DNA of 64,000 nt from Aquabacter cavernae (GCF_003993795.1 NZ_RWKV01000009.1:49276-113275); one strand, 5' to 3'. Positions 8,810 to 17,963 are shown, counted from the stretch's first letter. Notes: generated from the sequence alone by a model not told the origin. Made by a program: numbers and translations.

Positions 8810-9370
8810 ATGTCCGCAATGTCCGGTATGGATCACGCTTTCGATTTCGACGCCGCCCTTGTCGCCTGCGCGCGCGGCGAGCGGTCCGGCCTCCAGGCGC
8901 TCTATGCCCGCGAGGCGGGACGCATGCTGGGCGTCGCCCGGCGGATCGTGCGCCGGCAGGCACTGGCCGAAGAGGCGGTCCATGACAGCTTCGTCCTCAT
9001 CTGGCGGCAGGCGGCCTCGTTCGATCCCGGGCGCGGGAGCGGGCGCACCTGGATCTATGCGGTGCTGCGCCACCGGGCCCTGAACATCCTGCGCGGGGAG
9101 ACCCGCACGGACCTCACCGACGATTTCGAGCCGCTGGGCCTGGAGGCGCCGGAGGAAAGCCCGGAGGCGGCCATGCTGCGCCTTTCGGAATCGGGGCGCC
9201 TGCGCGCCTGCCTGGAGGGGCTGGAGGCCTCGCGCCGCGCCGCCATCCTGCTGGCTTATGTGAACGGCCTGACCCATGGCGAGCTTGCCGGACGCTTCGG
9301 CGTGCCGCTCGGCACCATGAAATCCTGGATCCGGCGGACGCTCCTCTCCCTGCGGGAGTGCCTCGCATGA
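8810..9370 (+). CDS. ECF-family RNA polymerase sigma factor
   Basis: 186 residues. Region 2 includes the core-binding/-10 segment EEAVHDSFVLIWRQAASFDP and RTWIYAVLRHRALNILR. Region 4 has the helix-turn-helix VNGLTHGELAGRFGVPLGTMKSWIRRTLLSLRECL. The start at 8810 has GGGAG five bases upstream; a GTG at 8798 is in frame but poorly placed. The stop overlaps the ATG of the next gene by four bases, and that gene has anti-sigma features, so the pair is a classical sigma/anti-sigma operon. It probably drives itself and the divergent secreted DUF4394 protein. Confidence 0.93.
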   Translation: MSAMSGMDHAFDFDAALVACARGERSGLQALYAREAGRMLGVARRIVRRQALAEEAVHDSFVLIWRQAASFDPGRGSGRTWIYAVLRHRALNILRGETRTDLTDDFEPLGLEAPEESPEAAMLRLSESGRLRACLEGLEASRRAAILLAYVNGLTHGELAGRFGVPLGTMKSWIRRTLLSLRECLA

Positions 9371-10173
9371 GCGACCGGCCCCATATGCCCGACGAGATGG
9401 ACCTCCGGGCCGCCGAATATGTGCTGGGCCTTCTCGACGGCCCGGACGAGGCACAGGCCACGGAGCAGCTGCGCACGGACGCGACATTCGCGAAGGCGGT
9501 GGAGCATTGGCGCCAGCGCTTCTCCGAGCTGGATTTCACCGCCGCCGAAGGCGCCGGCGACCCGGCGCTCCTCGCCCGCATCCTCGCGACCCTGGACGGC
9601 GAGGCGCCGGAAACGCAGGCAGCGGGCGCGCAGACGACCCGCCTGCATGTGGGCCCCGACACTCTGAAAAGCAGCGCCCCGCCGCCGCGAGCGGCGCCGC
9701 GCGCCCGGGCCGAAAGCCCCATCTCCCGGCTCTGGCAGAGCCTCGGTTTCTGGCGCTCCACGGGATTCGCGGGGGCCGCAGCGACCCTGCTGCTCGCCCT
9801 CGGCATCGCCTTCGGGCCGTTCGCCGCCCCGCCGCAGCCGAAACTGGTGGCGGTGCTCATGGGGCCGCAGGGCGAGCCCGCCGCCGTGGTCAACGCCTAT
9901 GGCGACGGCACGGCGGACCTCATTCCGCTGCGCCCCATCTCCGTTCCGGATGGGCGGGTACTGGAAGTGTGGACCCTGTGGGATCCCGCGCGCGGCCCCG
10001 TTTCCATCGGTCTCGCGGGCGAGGCACGGCGCATCAAGCTGGATCTCAAGAACCTGCCGCGCACCGGCCCCGACCAGCTCTTCGAGATCACCCTTGAGCC
10101 CAAGGGCGGCTCTCCCATCGGGCGCCCCACGGGCCCGATCCTGATGAAGGGGACCACCAGCGTCGCCCTGTGA
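9367..10173 (+). CDS. RskA-like transmembrane anti-sigma factor
   Basis: 268 residues. The cytoplasmic N-terminus (DEMDLRAAEYVLGLLDG) matches the short helical zinc-less anti-sigma domain of the RskA type, followed by a helical segment AVEHWRQRFSELDF. A single membrane segment (GFAGAAATLLLALGIAFGPF) lies near residue 137, and the periplasmic part is an anti-sigma-K C-terminal domain ending LFEITLEPKGGSPIGRPTGPIL. Translation is coupled to the sigma gene (ATGA). It is expected to hold the sigma factor at the membrane until a signal triggers release. No protease gene is adjacent. Confidence 0.9.
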   Translation: MSDRPHMPDEMDLRAAEYVLGLLDGPDEAQATEQLRTDATFAKAVEHWRQRFSELDFTAAEGAGDPALLARILATLDGEAPETQAAGAQTTRLHVGPDTLKSSAPPPRAAPRARAESPISRLWQSLGFWRSTGFAGAAATLLLALGIAFGPFAAPPQPKLVAVLMGPQGEPAAVVNAYGDGTADLIPLRPISVPDGRVLEVWTLWDPARGPVSIGLAGEARRIKLDLKNLPRTGPDQLFEITLEPKGGSPIGRPTGPILMKGTTSVAL

Positions 10174-10201
10174 GGTGCGGGGCGTCACGGGCCGCCGGGC
10201 C

Positions 10202-10612
10202 TCAACGCTCGACGATGCGCCGCCCCGTCGGCCGCAGCGTGGCGCAGGCCGGGGTGCCGTCCGCCCCGGTGCCACAGACCATTGTTTCGATGATGCCTTC
10301 GCCCCTGGCCGCACGGTCCAGCACATCAGCCCCGATATCGTGGATGTCGATCTTCATCCGGCGGGACCAGGGCGAGGACGGGTCGCCGGCCAATTGGCCG
10401 ATCCGGATATAGACGAACCTGCGCACCGGTCCCTCGCGGCGCACCTGATCGCCGAAGAATTTCGGCCCCGGTTCCACCCGGACCTGGAAATCGAATGAGA
10501 GCGCCTCACCCGCACCGGAGTGTTTCGCATCAAGCGGTGACTCATCCTTGGCTTGAAGGCTATGGAGCACGCCCACGACCGGCTGCTCGATAACGATCCG
10601 CATAGTGATCAT
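10202..10612 (-). CDS. DUF5990 family protein
   Basis: 136 residues, matching my memory of the DUF5990 family: VEPGPKFFGDQVRREGPVRRFVYIRIGQLAGD near the middle and SPWSRRMKIDIHDI towards the end. Function unknown; no signal peptide or membrane segment. Two in-frame ATGs three codons apart (10612 and 10603) are possible and neither has a strong Shine-Dalgarno. It is convergent with the anti-sigma gene, the stops being 28 bp apart. Confidence 0.8.
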   Translation of the reverse strand: MITMRIVIEQPVVGVLHSLQAKDESPLDAKHSGAGEALSFDFQVRVEPGPKFFGDQVRREGPVRRFVYIRIGQLAGDPSSPWSRRMKIDIHDIGADVLDRAARGEGIIETMVCGTGADGTPACATLRPTGRRIVER

Positions 10613-10935
10613 GGTCCGATCTCATTTGATTGGGATCTGATCGACAATATATCCGAACGACCTGAGGTCGACAGAAGCGAAACGATGCCGCCGCGTGCCG
10701 TGGCGGGAGGAAATCCGGCCGGAACCGCCGCCGAAACCGGCCTGCCATTGTCTCGCCGGCTTCGTGGTGCTATTAGCGCGCTCTTCAAGAGGACGGCCAC
10801 GCCGATCCAGCCGACCGGGACCCGATCCCGGAGGTTACCGCCCGACAGCGCCATGCGCCCTCGGGCGCGTTCGGCGTTGTGCGTATTCTCGCGAAACCTC
10901 TCTCCGGCGCAAGCCGGGGACGACCGGACGGACCC
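10613..10935. other. Intergenic region between the DUF5990 gene and ffh
   Basis: 323 bp containing divergent promoter space. A small GCGCCC/GGGCGC hairpin sits at about 10857-10870. No convincing gene was found; open frames across it lack ribosome-binding sites and family features. Confidence 0.5.
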
Positions 10936-12474
10936 ATGTTCGACAGCCTTTCCGACCGCCTTGGCGGCATACTCGATAAGCTCAAGCGGCGCGGCGCGCT
11001 CAGCGAAGCCGATGTCGGGGAAGCCATGCGCGAGGTGCGCCGCGCCTTGATCGAGGCGGACGTCGCCCTCGACGTGGTGCGCGGCTTCACGGACAAGGTG
11101 CGCGAGCGCGCCGTGGGCGTGGAGGTGGTGAAATCCGTCACCCCCGGCCAGATGGTGGTGAAGATCGTCAATGACGAGCTGGTCTCCATGCTCGGCTCCG
11201 ACGCGGAACCCATCGACCTCAATGCCCCCGCTCCCGTGCCGATCCTCATGGTCGGCCTCCAGGGTTCGGGCAAGACCACCTCCACCGCCAAGATCGCCAA
11301 GCGCCTGACCGAGAAGGGCAAGCGGCGCGTTCTCATGGCCTCGCTCGACACCCGCCGCCCGGCCGCCATGGAGCAATTGGCGACGCTGGGCACCCAGGTG
11401 GGTGTCGCGACCCTGCCCATCGTGGCGGGCCAGAGCGCGGTGCAGATCGCCAAGCGCGCCATGGAAGCCGCGCGCTTCGGCAATTACGACGTGGTGATGC
11501 TGGACACCGCCGGCCGCGTCACCCTGGACGAGGCCCTCATGGCCGAGGTGGCCGAGGTGAAGGCCGCCACCCAGCCGCATGAAGTGCTGCTGGTGGCCGA
11601 CAGCCTCACCGGCCAGGACGCGGTGAACACCGCGAAGGCCTTCGACGGGCGCGTGGGCCTCACCGGCATCGTGCTGACCCGCGCCGACGGCGACGGGCGC
11701 GGCGGCGCCGCCCTCTCCATGCGCGCCGTCACCGGCAAGCCCATCAAGCTCATGGGCACCGGCGAAAAGATGGACGCGCTGGAGGATTTCGATCCCAAGC
11801 GCGTGGCCGGGCGCATTCTCGGCATGGGCGACGTGGTCTCCTTCGTGGAGAAGGCCGTCGAGAATATCGACATCGAGAAGGCCAAGGCCACCGCCGAGAA
11901 GATGCGCAAGGGCGCGTTCGATCTCGACGACCTGCGCGACCAGCTCAACCAGATGCAGAAGCTCGGCGGCATGAACGGGCTCATGGGCATGCTGCCCGGC
12001 GTCGCCAAGGTGAAGAACCAGATCGCCTCCGCGAACATCGACGACAAGGTGTTCAAGCGGCAGGTGGCCATCATCGGCTCCATGACCCGGCAGGAGCGTC
12101 GGAACCCCAAGCTTCTCGACGCCTCCCGCAAGCGGCGCGTGGCGGCGGGCTCCGGCACCAAGGTGGAAGAGATCAACCGCCTGCTGAAGATGCACCGCCA
12201 GATGGCCGACATGATGAAGGCCATGGGCGGCGCCGCCGGCAAGCGCGGGCCGCTGGCGGGCCTTGCCAACATGTTCGGCATGGGCGGCGGCATGCCCTCT
12301 CCCGAACAGGTGCAGCAGATGGCCGAGAAGATGCCCGGCGGCCTCGGCGGCGGCCTGCCGCCCACCATGCCGGGCCTTGGAAAGGGCCTGCCCCCGAACT
12401 TCCCCGGCGGCCTCAGCGGCCTCGGCGGCCTGCCCAAGGGCCTGCCGGGCCTCGGCGGCCCAAAGAAGAAATGA
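10936..12474 (+). CDS. ffh: Signal recognition particle GTPase Ffh
   Basis: 512 residues. The N-terminal helical bundle begins MFDSLSDRLGGILDKLKRRG. The NG GTPase domain has G1 GLQGSGKTT, DTRRPAAMEQL, G3 DTAGR and G4 TRADGDGRGGAAL. The methionine-rich M domain (from about residue 325) has DLRDQLNQMQKLGGMNGLMGMLPG and an SxxRxxRIAxGSG-like signature RKRRVAAGSGTKVEEINRLL. It ends in a long Gly/Pro/Met tail. Together with the SRP RNA it targets membrane proteins to the translocon. The ATG at 10936 is the family start; an in-frame extension to 10879 was rejected. rpsP follows after 104 bp, a conserved neighbourhood. Confidence 0.97.
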   Translation: MFDSLSDRLGGILDKLKRRGALSEADVGEAMREVRRALIEADVALDVVRGFTDKVRERAVGVEVVKSVTPGQMVVKIVNDELVSMLGSDAEPIDLNAPAPVPILMVGLQGSGKTTSTAKIAKRLTEKGKRRVLMASLDTRRPAAMEQLATLGTQVGVATLPIVAGQSAVQIAKRAMEAARFGNYDVVMLDTAGRVTLDEALMAEVAEVKAATQPHEVLLVADSLTGQDAVNTAKAFDGRVGLTGIVLTRADGDGRGGAALSMRAVTGKPIKLMGTGEKMDALEDFDPKRVAGRILGMGDVVSFVEKAVENIDIEKAKATAEKMRKGAFDLDDLRDQLNQMQKLGGMNGLMGMLPGVAKVKNQIASANIDDKVFKRQVAIIGSMTRQERRNPKLLDASRKRRVAAGSGTKVEEINRLLKMHRQMADMMKAMGGAAGKRGPLAGLANMFGMGGGMPSPEQVQQMAEKMPGGLGGGLPPTMPGLGKGLPPNFPGGLSGLGGLPKGLPGLGGPKKK

Positions 12475-12578
12475 CCATCGCGCCCTCGGGCGCCTTGTCC
12501 TCAACCCGTGATGGCCCGGGACATGCCCGGGCGCCACGGACCTGAAACGTGAACGTGAAGACCTGAAAGGAAAGTCCC

Positions 12579-12953
12579 ATGTCCCTGAAGATTCGTCTCT
12601 CCCGCGGCGGTACCAAGAAGCGCCCCTACTACCGCATCGTGGTCGCTGACGCCCGCTCGCCCCGCGACGGCCGCTTCATCGAGAAGATCGGCACCTTCAA
12701 CCCGCTCCTCGCCAAGGATGCCGAGAACCGCTTCACCCTCGACGTGGAGAAGGCCAAGGCGTGGCTCGCCAAGGGCGCCCAGCCCACCGACCGCGTCGCC
12801 CGCTTCCTGGACGCCGAAGGCCTGCTGAAGCGCGAAGCCCGCAACAACCCGGAAAAGGCCGAGCCCGGCAAGAAGGCGCAGGAGCGCGCCGCCGAGAAGG
12901 CCAAGAAGGCCGCCGCCGCTGCCGCCGCCGAGGAAACCGCTTCCGCCGAGTGA
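12579..12953 (+). CDS. rpsP: 30S ribosomal protein S16
   Basis: 124 residues: N-terminal [20 protein letters not shown], the S16 signature, then [14 protein letters not shown] and a lysine/alanine-rich C-terminal extension ([14 protein letters not shown]) of the sort usual in alphaproteobacteria. It assembles early into the small subunit. A good Shine-Dalgarno (AAAGGAAAG) precedes the ATG. The leader between ffh and rpsP holds two small GC hairpins but no obvious riboregulator. Confidence 0.98.
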   Translation: MSLKIRLSRGGTKKRPYYRIVVADARSPRDGRFIEKIGTFNPLLAKDAENRFTLDVEKAKAWLAKGAQPTDRVARFLDAEGLLKREARNNPEKAEPGKKAQERAAEKAKKAAAAAAAEETASAE

Positions 12954-12996
12954 GGCCGCATGCGGCCTTCGGGCCGTACCGTTCAGGTCTTTTCAG

Positions 12997-13023
12997 GGAT
13001 GGCCGGGCCTTGCTCGGCCATCC
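12997..13023 (+). terminator. Hairpin in the rpsP-rimM gap
   Basis: A 9-bp stem GGATGGCCG / CGGCCATCC with a 9-base loop, and no T-run. A second palindrome, GGCCGCATGCGGCC, lies immediately after the rpsP stop (12955-12968). This may partially separate rpsP from rimM transcription. Confidence 0.45.
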
Positions 13024-13135
13024 CCGGAAAGCCTGCCGGAACCACTGACATCACATCCCCTCCCGCACGCGGGAGCGGGATATGCGCCGGGTCCGCCGGC
13101 CGCCCTATCCCTTTCCAGCCGAACCTGAGCGCATC

Positions 13136-13678
13136 ATGACCGACCGCGTCCTCATTGCCCGTATTGGCGCCCCCCATGGCGTGCGGGGCGAGGTGCGCCT
13201 GTTCGCTTTCGGGGAAGACCCCGGAGCGCTGCGTGACTATGCGCTGACCGACGAGAGCGGCAGGCGCACCTTCCGCATCGCCGCGCTTCGCGCCGCCAAG
13301 GACCATTTCGTCGCCCGTCTGAAGGACGTTGACGACCGGAACACCGCCGAGGCGCTCACCAATACCGATCTCTATGTGTCCCGCGCCGACCTGCCGCCCG
13401 CCGAGGACGAGGACACCTTCTACCACGCCGACCTGATCGGCCTTGCCGTGGACGACCCGGCCGGGGCGCGGTTGGGGACGGTGACCGCCATGCATGATTT
13501 CGGTGCCGGCGACATCCTGGAATTCGCCCCCACAGAGGGCGGCACCTCGCGCCTCGTGCCCTTCACCAAGGCCGCCGTGCCCGTGGTGGACCTTGCCGGC
13601 CGCCGTCTCGTGGTGGACCTGCCGCCCGAGATCGAGGCGCGCGAGGGGGAAGGCGACTCCGAGTCCGGCGAGGACTGA
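13136..13678 (+). CDS. rimM: 16S rRNA processing/maturation factor RimM
   Basis: 180 residues. The N-terminal RimM domain begins RVLIARIGAPHGVRGEVRLFAFG, the hallmark segment, and continues to DRNTAEALTNTDLYV. The C-terminal PRC-barrel domain starts at FYHADLIGLAV and ends PVVDLAGRRLVVDLPPEI. It binds S19 and aids 30S assembly. The ATG at 13136 matches the family start; upstream in-frame sequence is ignored. The usual next genes trmD and rplS are not found after it; instead an opposing UPF0114 gene follows. Confidence 0.96.
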   Translation: MTDRVLIARIGAPHGVRGEVRLFAFGEDPGALRDYALTDESGRRTFRIAALRAAKDHFVARLKDVDDRNTAEALTNTDLYVSRADLPPAEDEDTFYHADLIGLAVDDPAGARLGTVTAMHDFGAGDILEFAPTEGGTSRLVPFTKAAVPVVDLAGRRLVVDLPPEIEAREGEGDSESGED

Positions 13679-13709
13679 GCACCCTTCATCTTCAGGAACA
13701 AGATGCGAT

Positions 13710-13737
13710 GGTTGGTTGCGCGGGCGCGCAACCAACC
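13710..13737. terminator. Perfect hairpin between convergent rimM and the UPF0114 gene
   Basis: A 12-bp perfect stem (GGTTGGTTGCGC / GCGCAACCAACC) with a GGGC loop, placed between two converging stops. It has no T-run; a two-way termination role is inferred. Confidence 0.6.
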
Positions 13738-13750
13738 TGCTACACGCCCG

Positions 13751-14254
13751 TCAGTGCGCGCTCGACCCGCCGATCCGGTCCGACCAGGCCAGGATGAGGC
13801 TGGAGATCACGAACACCATGTGGATGATCACCAGCCACATGATCATGGTGGTGTCCGTGCTGGGATTCATGTTCATGAAGGACTTGAGCAGCGCGATGGC
13901 CGAGATGGCGACGATGGACGCCAGCAGCTTCTGCTTGAGGCCCGAAAAGTCCACCTTGGTCATCCAGTCCGGCCAGTCGGGATGCTTGGCGGTGTCGATC
14001 TTGGACACGAAATTCTCGTAGCCCGAGAAGATGACGATCAGCACCAGATTGCCGGTGAAGGTGAGGTCCACCAGGGTGAGGACCCCCAGGATGACGTCGC
14101 TCTCGCTGGCGGAGACGGCATGGGTCACGAAGTGCAGGAGTTCGTGCCCGAACTTGAACATCAGCACCATCAGCGCGACGATGAGCCCGACATAAAAGGG
14201 CGCCATCAGCCACCGGCTGCGGAACAGGACGCCCTCCAACACTTTCTCGACCAT
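13751..14254 (-). CDS. UPF0114 (YqhA-like) integral membrane protein
   Basis: 167 residues with about four hydrophobic segments: WLMAPFYVGLIVALMVLMF, VILGVLTLVDLTFTGNLVLIVIFSGYENFV, LKQKLLASIVAISAIALLKSF and MWLVIIHMVFVISSLILAW. The ENFV(S)K segment and overall layout are those of UPF0114/YqhA, a family without a settled function. The ATG at 14254 follows GGAGAGG; the longer in-frame extension is Arg/Gly/Ser-rich and not family-like. It occupies the position usually taken by trmD behind rimM, but on the opposite strand. Confidence 0.88.
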   Translation of the reverse strand: MVEKVLEGVLFRSRWLMAPFYVGLIVALMVLMFKFGHELLHFVTHAVSASESDVILGVLTLVDLTFTGNLVLIVIFSGYENFVSKIDTAKHPDWPDWMTKVDFSGLKQKLLASIVAISAIALLKSFMNMNPSTDTTMIMWLVIIHMVFVISSLILAWSDRIGGSSAH

Positions 14255-14434
14255 CGCACCTCTCCGGCTCTGACGCCCGGAACCCGAGGCCCGCGCCTTG
14301 GATCCCGCCCGCGCGGCGCCTGAACGACGCCCGCCCGGCTCCGGTCTCAGACCGGGGGCCGACGGCATGGGTGCCAGACCCTCCGCCGGAGGGCAAGGGG
14401 GTTGCCGCAGCGTCAGACCGGCAGGGCGGCCGGT

Positions 14435-15316
14435 CTATTCCTTCACGGCACCGGTCATGGACGAGACGTAATAGTCCACGAAGAAGGAATAGAGGATCAC
14501 CACCGGCAGCGAGCCGATGAGCGCGCCGGCCATGAGCGCTCCCCATTCATAAACGTCCGAGCGCACCAGTTCCGTGAGCACGCCCACCGGCACGGTCTTG
14601 TTCTCGGACGACTGGATGAAGGTGAGCGCATAGATGAACTCGTTCCACGACAGGGTGAAGGAGAAGATGCCCGCCGAGATCAGCCCCGGCACGGAGAGCG
14701 GCAGGAGCACCTTGGTGAGGATCTGCCAGCGCGAGGCCCCATCCACCAGCGCGCACTCCTCCAGTTCATAGGGAATGGAGCGGAAATAGCCCATGAGCAG
14801 CCAGGTGGAGAAGGGCACGAGGAAGGTGGGATAGGTGAGGATGAGCGCCAGCTTGGTGTCGTAGATGCCCAGCTTGAACACCATGAGCGCCAGCGGGATG
14901 AACAGGATGGAGGGCGGCACAAGATAGGCCAGGAAGATGCCCAGCCCTACCCAGCGCGAGCCGTGGAAGCGCAGCCGCTCGATGGCATAGGCGGCGAACA
15001 CCGAGGCCACCAGCGAGATCAAGGTGGCGAAGAAGGACACCAGCATCGTGTTCCAGAGCCACCCCGGATAGGAGGTCTCGAACAGCAGGTACTTGATGTG
15101 CTCCAGCGTCGGCTCCACCACCCAGAGCGGCGAGTAATTGGCATAGTCCGTGAGCTGGAAGTTCGGCTTCACGGCCGTGATCGCCATCCAGTAGAACGGG
15201 AACAGCAGCACGAACACGAACACCAGCAGCGGCAGGAACACGGTGACCATGCGCCGGGGCAGGCTGTCCAGGTAGCTCATGCCGGTGGAATTGTCGGTAA
15301 GGGGCTGGTCGGTCAT
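14435..15316 (-). CDS. CUT1-type carbohydrate ABC transporter permease (MalG-like)
   Basis: 293 residues, six membrane segments. The first is VTVFLPLLVFVFVLLFPFYWMAI near residue 25. The EAA loop that contacts the ATPase reads YELEECALVDGASRWQILTKVLLPLSVPGL, and the C-terminus ends FFVDYYVSSMTGAVKE. It pairs with the MalF-like permease upstream to form the membrane channel. It is the last gene of the transporter set and is separated from the MalF-like gene by 190 bp that include a palindromic repeat, so its expression may be uncoupled. The ATG at 15316 was selected; an in-frame extension reads through the repeat and is not credible. Confidence 0.9.
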   Translation of the reverse strand: MTDQPLTDNSTGMSYLDSLPRRMVTVFLPLLVFVFVLLFPFYWMAITAVKPNFQLTDYANYSPLWVVEPTLEHIKYLLFETSYPGWLWNTMLVSFFATLISLVASVFAAYAIERLRFHGSRWVGLGIFLAYLVPPSILFIPLALMVFKLGIYDTKLALILTYPTFLVPFSTWLLMGYFRSIPYELEECALVDGASRWQILTKVLLPLSVPGLISAGIFSFTLSWNEFIYALTFIQSSENKTVPVGVLTELVRSDVYEWGALMAGALIGSLPVVILYSFFVDYYVSSMTGAVKE

Positions 15317-15349
15317 GAGTTGGTCCTCGAAGTCTGGTCGCCGCCGAGA

Positions 15350-15481
15350 GCCCTCTCCCGCTTGCGGGGGAGGGTTGGGAGGGGGCCGGCCACAGGCCAG
15401 AACCGCTGGGAAATGGGAAACGTCGCAGTCCCTCGCTTCGCTCGCCCCCTCCCCCACCCTCCCCCGCAAGCGGGAGAGGGA
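15350..15481. repeat. Palindromic intergenic repeat, family C copy 1
   Basis: Left arm CCCTCTCCCGCTTGCGGGGG and right arm CCCCCGCAAGCGGGAGAGGG are exact reverse complements about 90 bp apart, each also self-complementary. The inside holds CCTCGCTTCGCTCGCCCC, shared with the copy at 42484-42604. Confidence 0.8.
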
Positions 15482-15506
15482 GCGTGTGGCGTGGAATGAC
15501 GGCGCA

Positions 15507-16445
15507 TCAGTCGCCTCCTCCCTGCTGCCACTTGCGCCGCTGCAGCCCGAAATAGCTGAACAGGATGGCCGAGAGCAGGAAGGGGATCATGGCCACCGCG
15601 ATGGCCGCGCCCTCGCCCAGTTGCCCGCCGGGAATGGCCCGCTGGAAGGAGAGCGTCGCCATGAGATGGGTGGCGTTCAGCGGCCCGCCACGGGTGAGCA
15701 CATAGATGAGCTGGAAATCGGTGAAGGTGAAGAGCACCGAGAAGGTCATCACCACCGCGATGATGGGCGAAAGCATGGGCAAGGTGATGTAGCGGAAGCG
15801 CTGCCACCCCGTGGCGCCATCCAGCGTCGCCGCCTCATGGAGCGAGGCCGGGATGGTCTGGAGCCCCGCCAGCAGCGAGATGGCGACGAACGGGATGCCA
15901 CGCCACACATTGGCGGCGATCACCGACAGTCGGGCATTGGTGGTGTCGCCCAGGAAGTTGATGTTGTGGTCGATGAGTCCGAGCTTGATGAGCGCCCAGG
16001 AGATGATGGAGAACTGGGCGTCGAAGATCCACCAGAAGGCGATGGCCGAGAGCACCGTGGGCACCACCCAGGGCAGCAGCACCACCGCCCGGAAGAACGA
16101 CTTGAACGGCAGGTGCTGGTTCAGCAGCAGAGCCAGCCAAAGGCCGAGCGCGAATTTCAGGATCGAGGCGCCCACCGTGTAGAGGAGCGTGTTGAACACC
16201 GCGAGCCAGAACACGCTGTCGATCCACAGCAGTTCGTAATTCTCCAGCCCGACGAACACGCCCTCGCGGCCGATGCGCGTGTCGGTGAAGCCGAGCCACA
16301 CGCCGAGGCCAAGGGGATAGGTCAGGAACAGGACCAGGAACACGGCCGCGGGCAGCAGGAAGAGCAGGCCGAGCACATGCCGCCCCTGCCCGATGCCCGC
16401 CCACCAGCTTCTGCGCCCGGCTGAACCGGCAGTCACATCGGCCAT
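15507..16445 (-). CDS. CUT1-type carbohydrate ABC transporter permease (MalF-like)
   Basis: 312 residues with six membrane segments, the first being VLGLLFLLPAAVFLVLFLTYPLGLGVWLGF. It shows the family signature FFRAVVLLPWVVPTVLSAIAFWWIFD and the EAA loop SLHEAATLDGATGWQRFRYITLPMLSPI. It partners the MalG-like permease. The ATG at 16445 has GGAG eleven bases upstream. The substrate cannot be read from the permeases; the family imports sugars, polyols or glycerol phosphates. Confidence 0.9.
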   Translation of the reverse strand: MADVTAGSAGRRSWWAGIGQGRHVLGLLFLLPAAVFLVLFLTYPLGLGVWLGFTDTRIGREGVFVGLENYELLWIDSVFWLAVFNTLLYTVGASILKFALGLWLALLLNQHLPFKSFFRAVVLLPWVVPTVLSAIAFWWIFDAQFSIISWALIKLGLIDHNINFLGDTTNARLSVIAANVWRGIPFVAISLLAGLQTIPASLHEAATLDGATGWQRFRYITLPMLSPIIAVVMTFSVLFTFTDFQLIYVLTRGGPLNATHLMATLSFQRAIPGGQLGEGAAIAVAMIPFLLSAILFSYFGLQRRKWQQGGGD

Positions 16446-16568
16446 AACGCGAAATCTCCACCGCGACCCGCCAAGCGGGCATGCCACCGGCACGCGAGGT
16501 GCCGGACAAGTCTTTCGGAAAGGGAAGCGCCGCCCCGTTGCCCTGACAGAACGGGGCGGCGCGCAGGC

Positions 16569-17885
16569 TCAGCCGCGATAGATGCGGGCTGCCCGCAACT
16601 CGGCGCGGCGTGCCGCCTCTTCAGGCGTGCGCTGGCCGGTGGCGGCCTCCGCAACCATGTCCACCACGATCCAGTCCGCCATGGCCGCGGCCGATTGCGG
16701 GCCGAGCGGCCCGGAATAGCCATTGGGCCGCAGCGTCTCGGAGGCGCGCGAATAGGGCTTGTGGATCGGATTGTCGGTCCAGACCGGGTTCGCGGCGAAC
16801 GCCTTGAGCGTCTGGCAGCAATAGGCGCTCGCGCCCTTGATCCAGGCATTCATCTGCGGCGCGTCGAACATGAAGGCCATGTAGGCTTGCGCCGCCTGGG
16901 GAAACTTCGTGTACTTGAAGATGCAGGCCGAGGTGGTCTGGTGAAGCTCCGCTTCTTTGCCCACCGGGCCGATGGGGAAGTTGGTGGAGCGCATGTCCGC
17001 CGCCATGTCGGCGAGCTTGGGGTCGTTCTTCGCGCCGTAATAGACCGACACGCCGTTGGCGGTGACGGAGATTTCGCCGGCGAGGAACGCCCGGTTGTTG
17101 TTCACGTCGAGCCAGCTCTCCGTGCCCGGGATGAAGGTGGGATAGAGTTCGCGCATATAGCGCAGCGCCGCCACGGTTTCGGGGCTGTTGATGACCACCT
17201 TGCCGCTGTCGTCCACCATCTTGCCGCCGTGGCTCCACAGCACCCAGTGGCAGAAATTGTTGCCGTCGCCGACCCCGTGGCCGAGGGTGAAGCCCATGGG
17301 ATGGCCCTTGGCCTTCAGCGCCTTGCCCAGTTCAAGGAAGGCCTTGATGTCCTTCGGGAACTCGCTGAACCCGGCTTCCTTCACCCAGCTGTCGCGATAG
17401 ACCACCGCATTGCCGATGGTGGCGAGGGGCAAGGCGATGAACTTGCCCTGGTTCTTCGCATAGAGGGCGGGCGCGTCGTACCAGCCGCCATATTTGGCGC
17501 CGAGGCCGTTGGCGAGCGTGGTCACGTCCAGCAGCTTGTCGGGATATTGCTGGGCATCGTCGAACCACACCCAGACGATGTCCGGGCCGGAGCCCACATT
17601 GGCGGCCACAGCCGCCTTGGGGCGGATATCCTCCCAGCTCTCCTTGTCGATGCGCACCTCGATGCCGGTGGCTTCGGTGAATTTCTTGGTGTTGGCGATC
17701 CAGGCTTCCTCCTCGCCCTTCACGAAGGGCGACCAGCGCAGCACGCGCAGGCTGGCCCCAGGCTCGGGCTTGAAGTCAGGCATGGGCGCGCCCTGCGCGA
17801 AGGCGCCGGGTGTGAAGCCCGGAAGAGCCGCGGCGCCCGCAAGGCCCGCACCCGCCACCAATAGGTCGCGTCTCGAAATGGTCAT
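16569..17885 (-). CDS. Extracellular solute-binding protein, CUT1 family, Tat-exported
   Basis: 438 residues. The N-terminus MTISRRDLLVAGAGLAGAAALPG is a twin-arginine signal, so the protein is probably exported folded. The mature part is a type 1 carbohydrate-binding protein: LRVLRWSPFVKGEEEAW, GPDIVWVWFDDAQQYPDKLLDVT and a C-terminal WIVVDMVAEAATGQRTPEEA helix. It delivers substrate to the adjacent permeases. The start at 17885 follows GGGAGGA; a GTG/ATG extension to 17918 lacks one. It lies between the ATPase and MalF-like genes. The ligand is unknown. Confidence 0.9.
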   Translation of the reverse strand: MTISRRDLLVAGAGLAGAAALPGFTPGAFAQGAPMPDFKPEPGASLRVLRWSPFVKGEEEAWIANTKKFTEATGIEVRIDKESWEDIRPKAAVAANVGSGPDIVWVWFDDAQQYPDKLLDVTTLANGLGAKYGGWYDAPALYAKNQGKFIALPLATIGNAVVYRDSWVKEAGFSEFPKDIKAFLELGKALKAKGHPMGFTLGHGVGDGNNFCHWVLWSHGGKMVDDSGKVVINSPETVAALRYMRELYPTFIPGTESWLDVNNNRAFLAGEISVTANGVSVYYGAKNDPKLADMAADMRSTNFPIGPVGKEAELHQTTSACIFKYTKFPQAAQAYMAFMFDAPQMNAWIKGASAYCCQTLKAFAANPVWTDNPIHKPYSRASETLRPNGYSGPLGPQSAAAMADWIVVDMVAEAATGQRTPEEAARRAELRAARIYRG

Positions 17886-17963
17886 GGCGTTCCTCCCAAA
17901 CGATCTGTCGTCGTTCACTCTTCTTCCCCGCCGTGTCCGGTACCGGCACGGTCTTTGGGGTCG

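Noticed and set aside
10553..11050. Plus-strand open frame before and into ffh
   Set aside because: Overlaps the DUF5990 gene start and the first 115 bases of ffh, has no ribosome-binding site and no family features.
13057..13079. Short palindrome before rimM as a ribosomal leader regulator
   Set aside because: It matches the arm of the family C repeat and shows no leader-specific features; treated as a repeat fragment.
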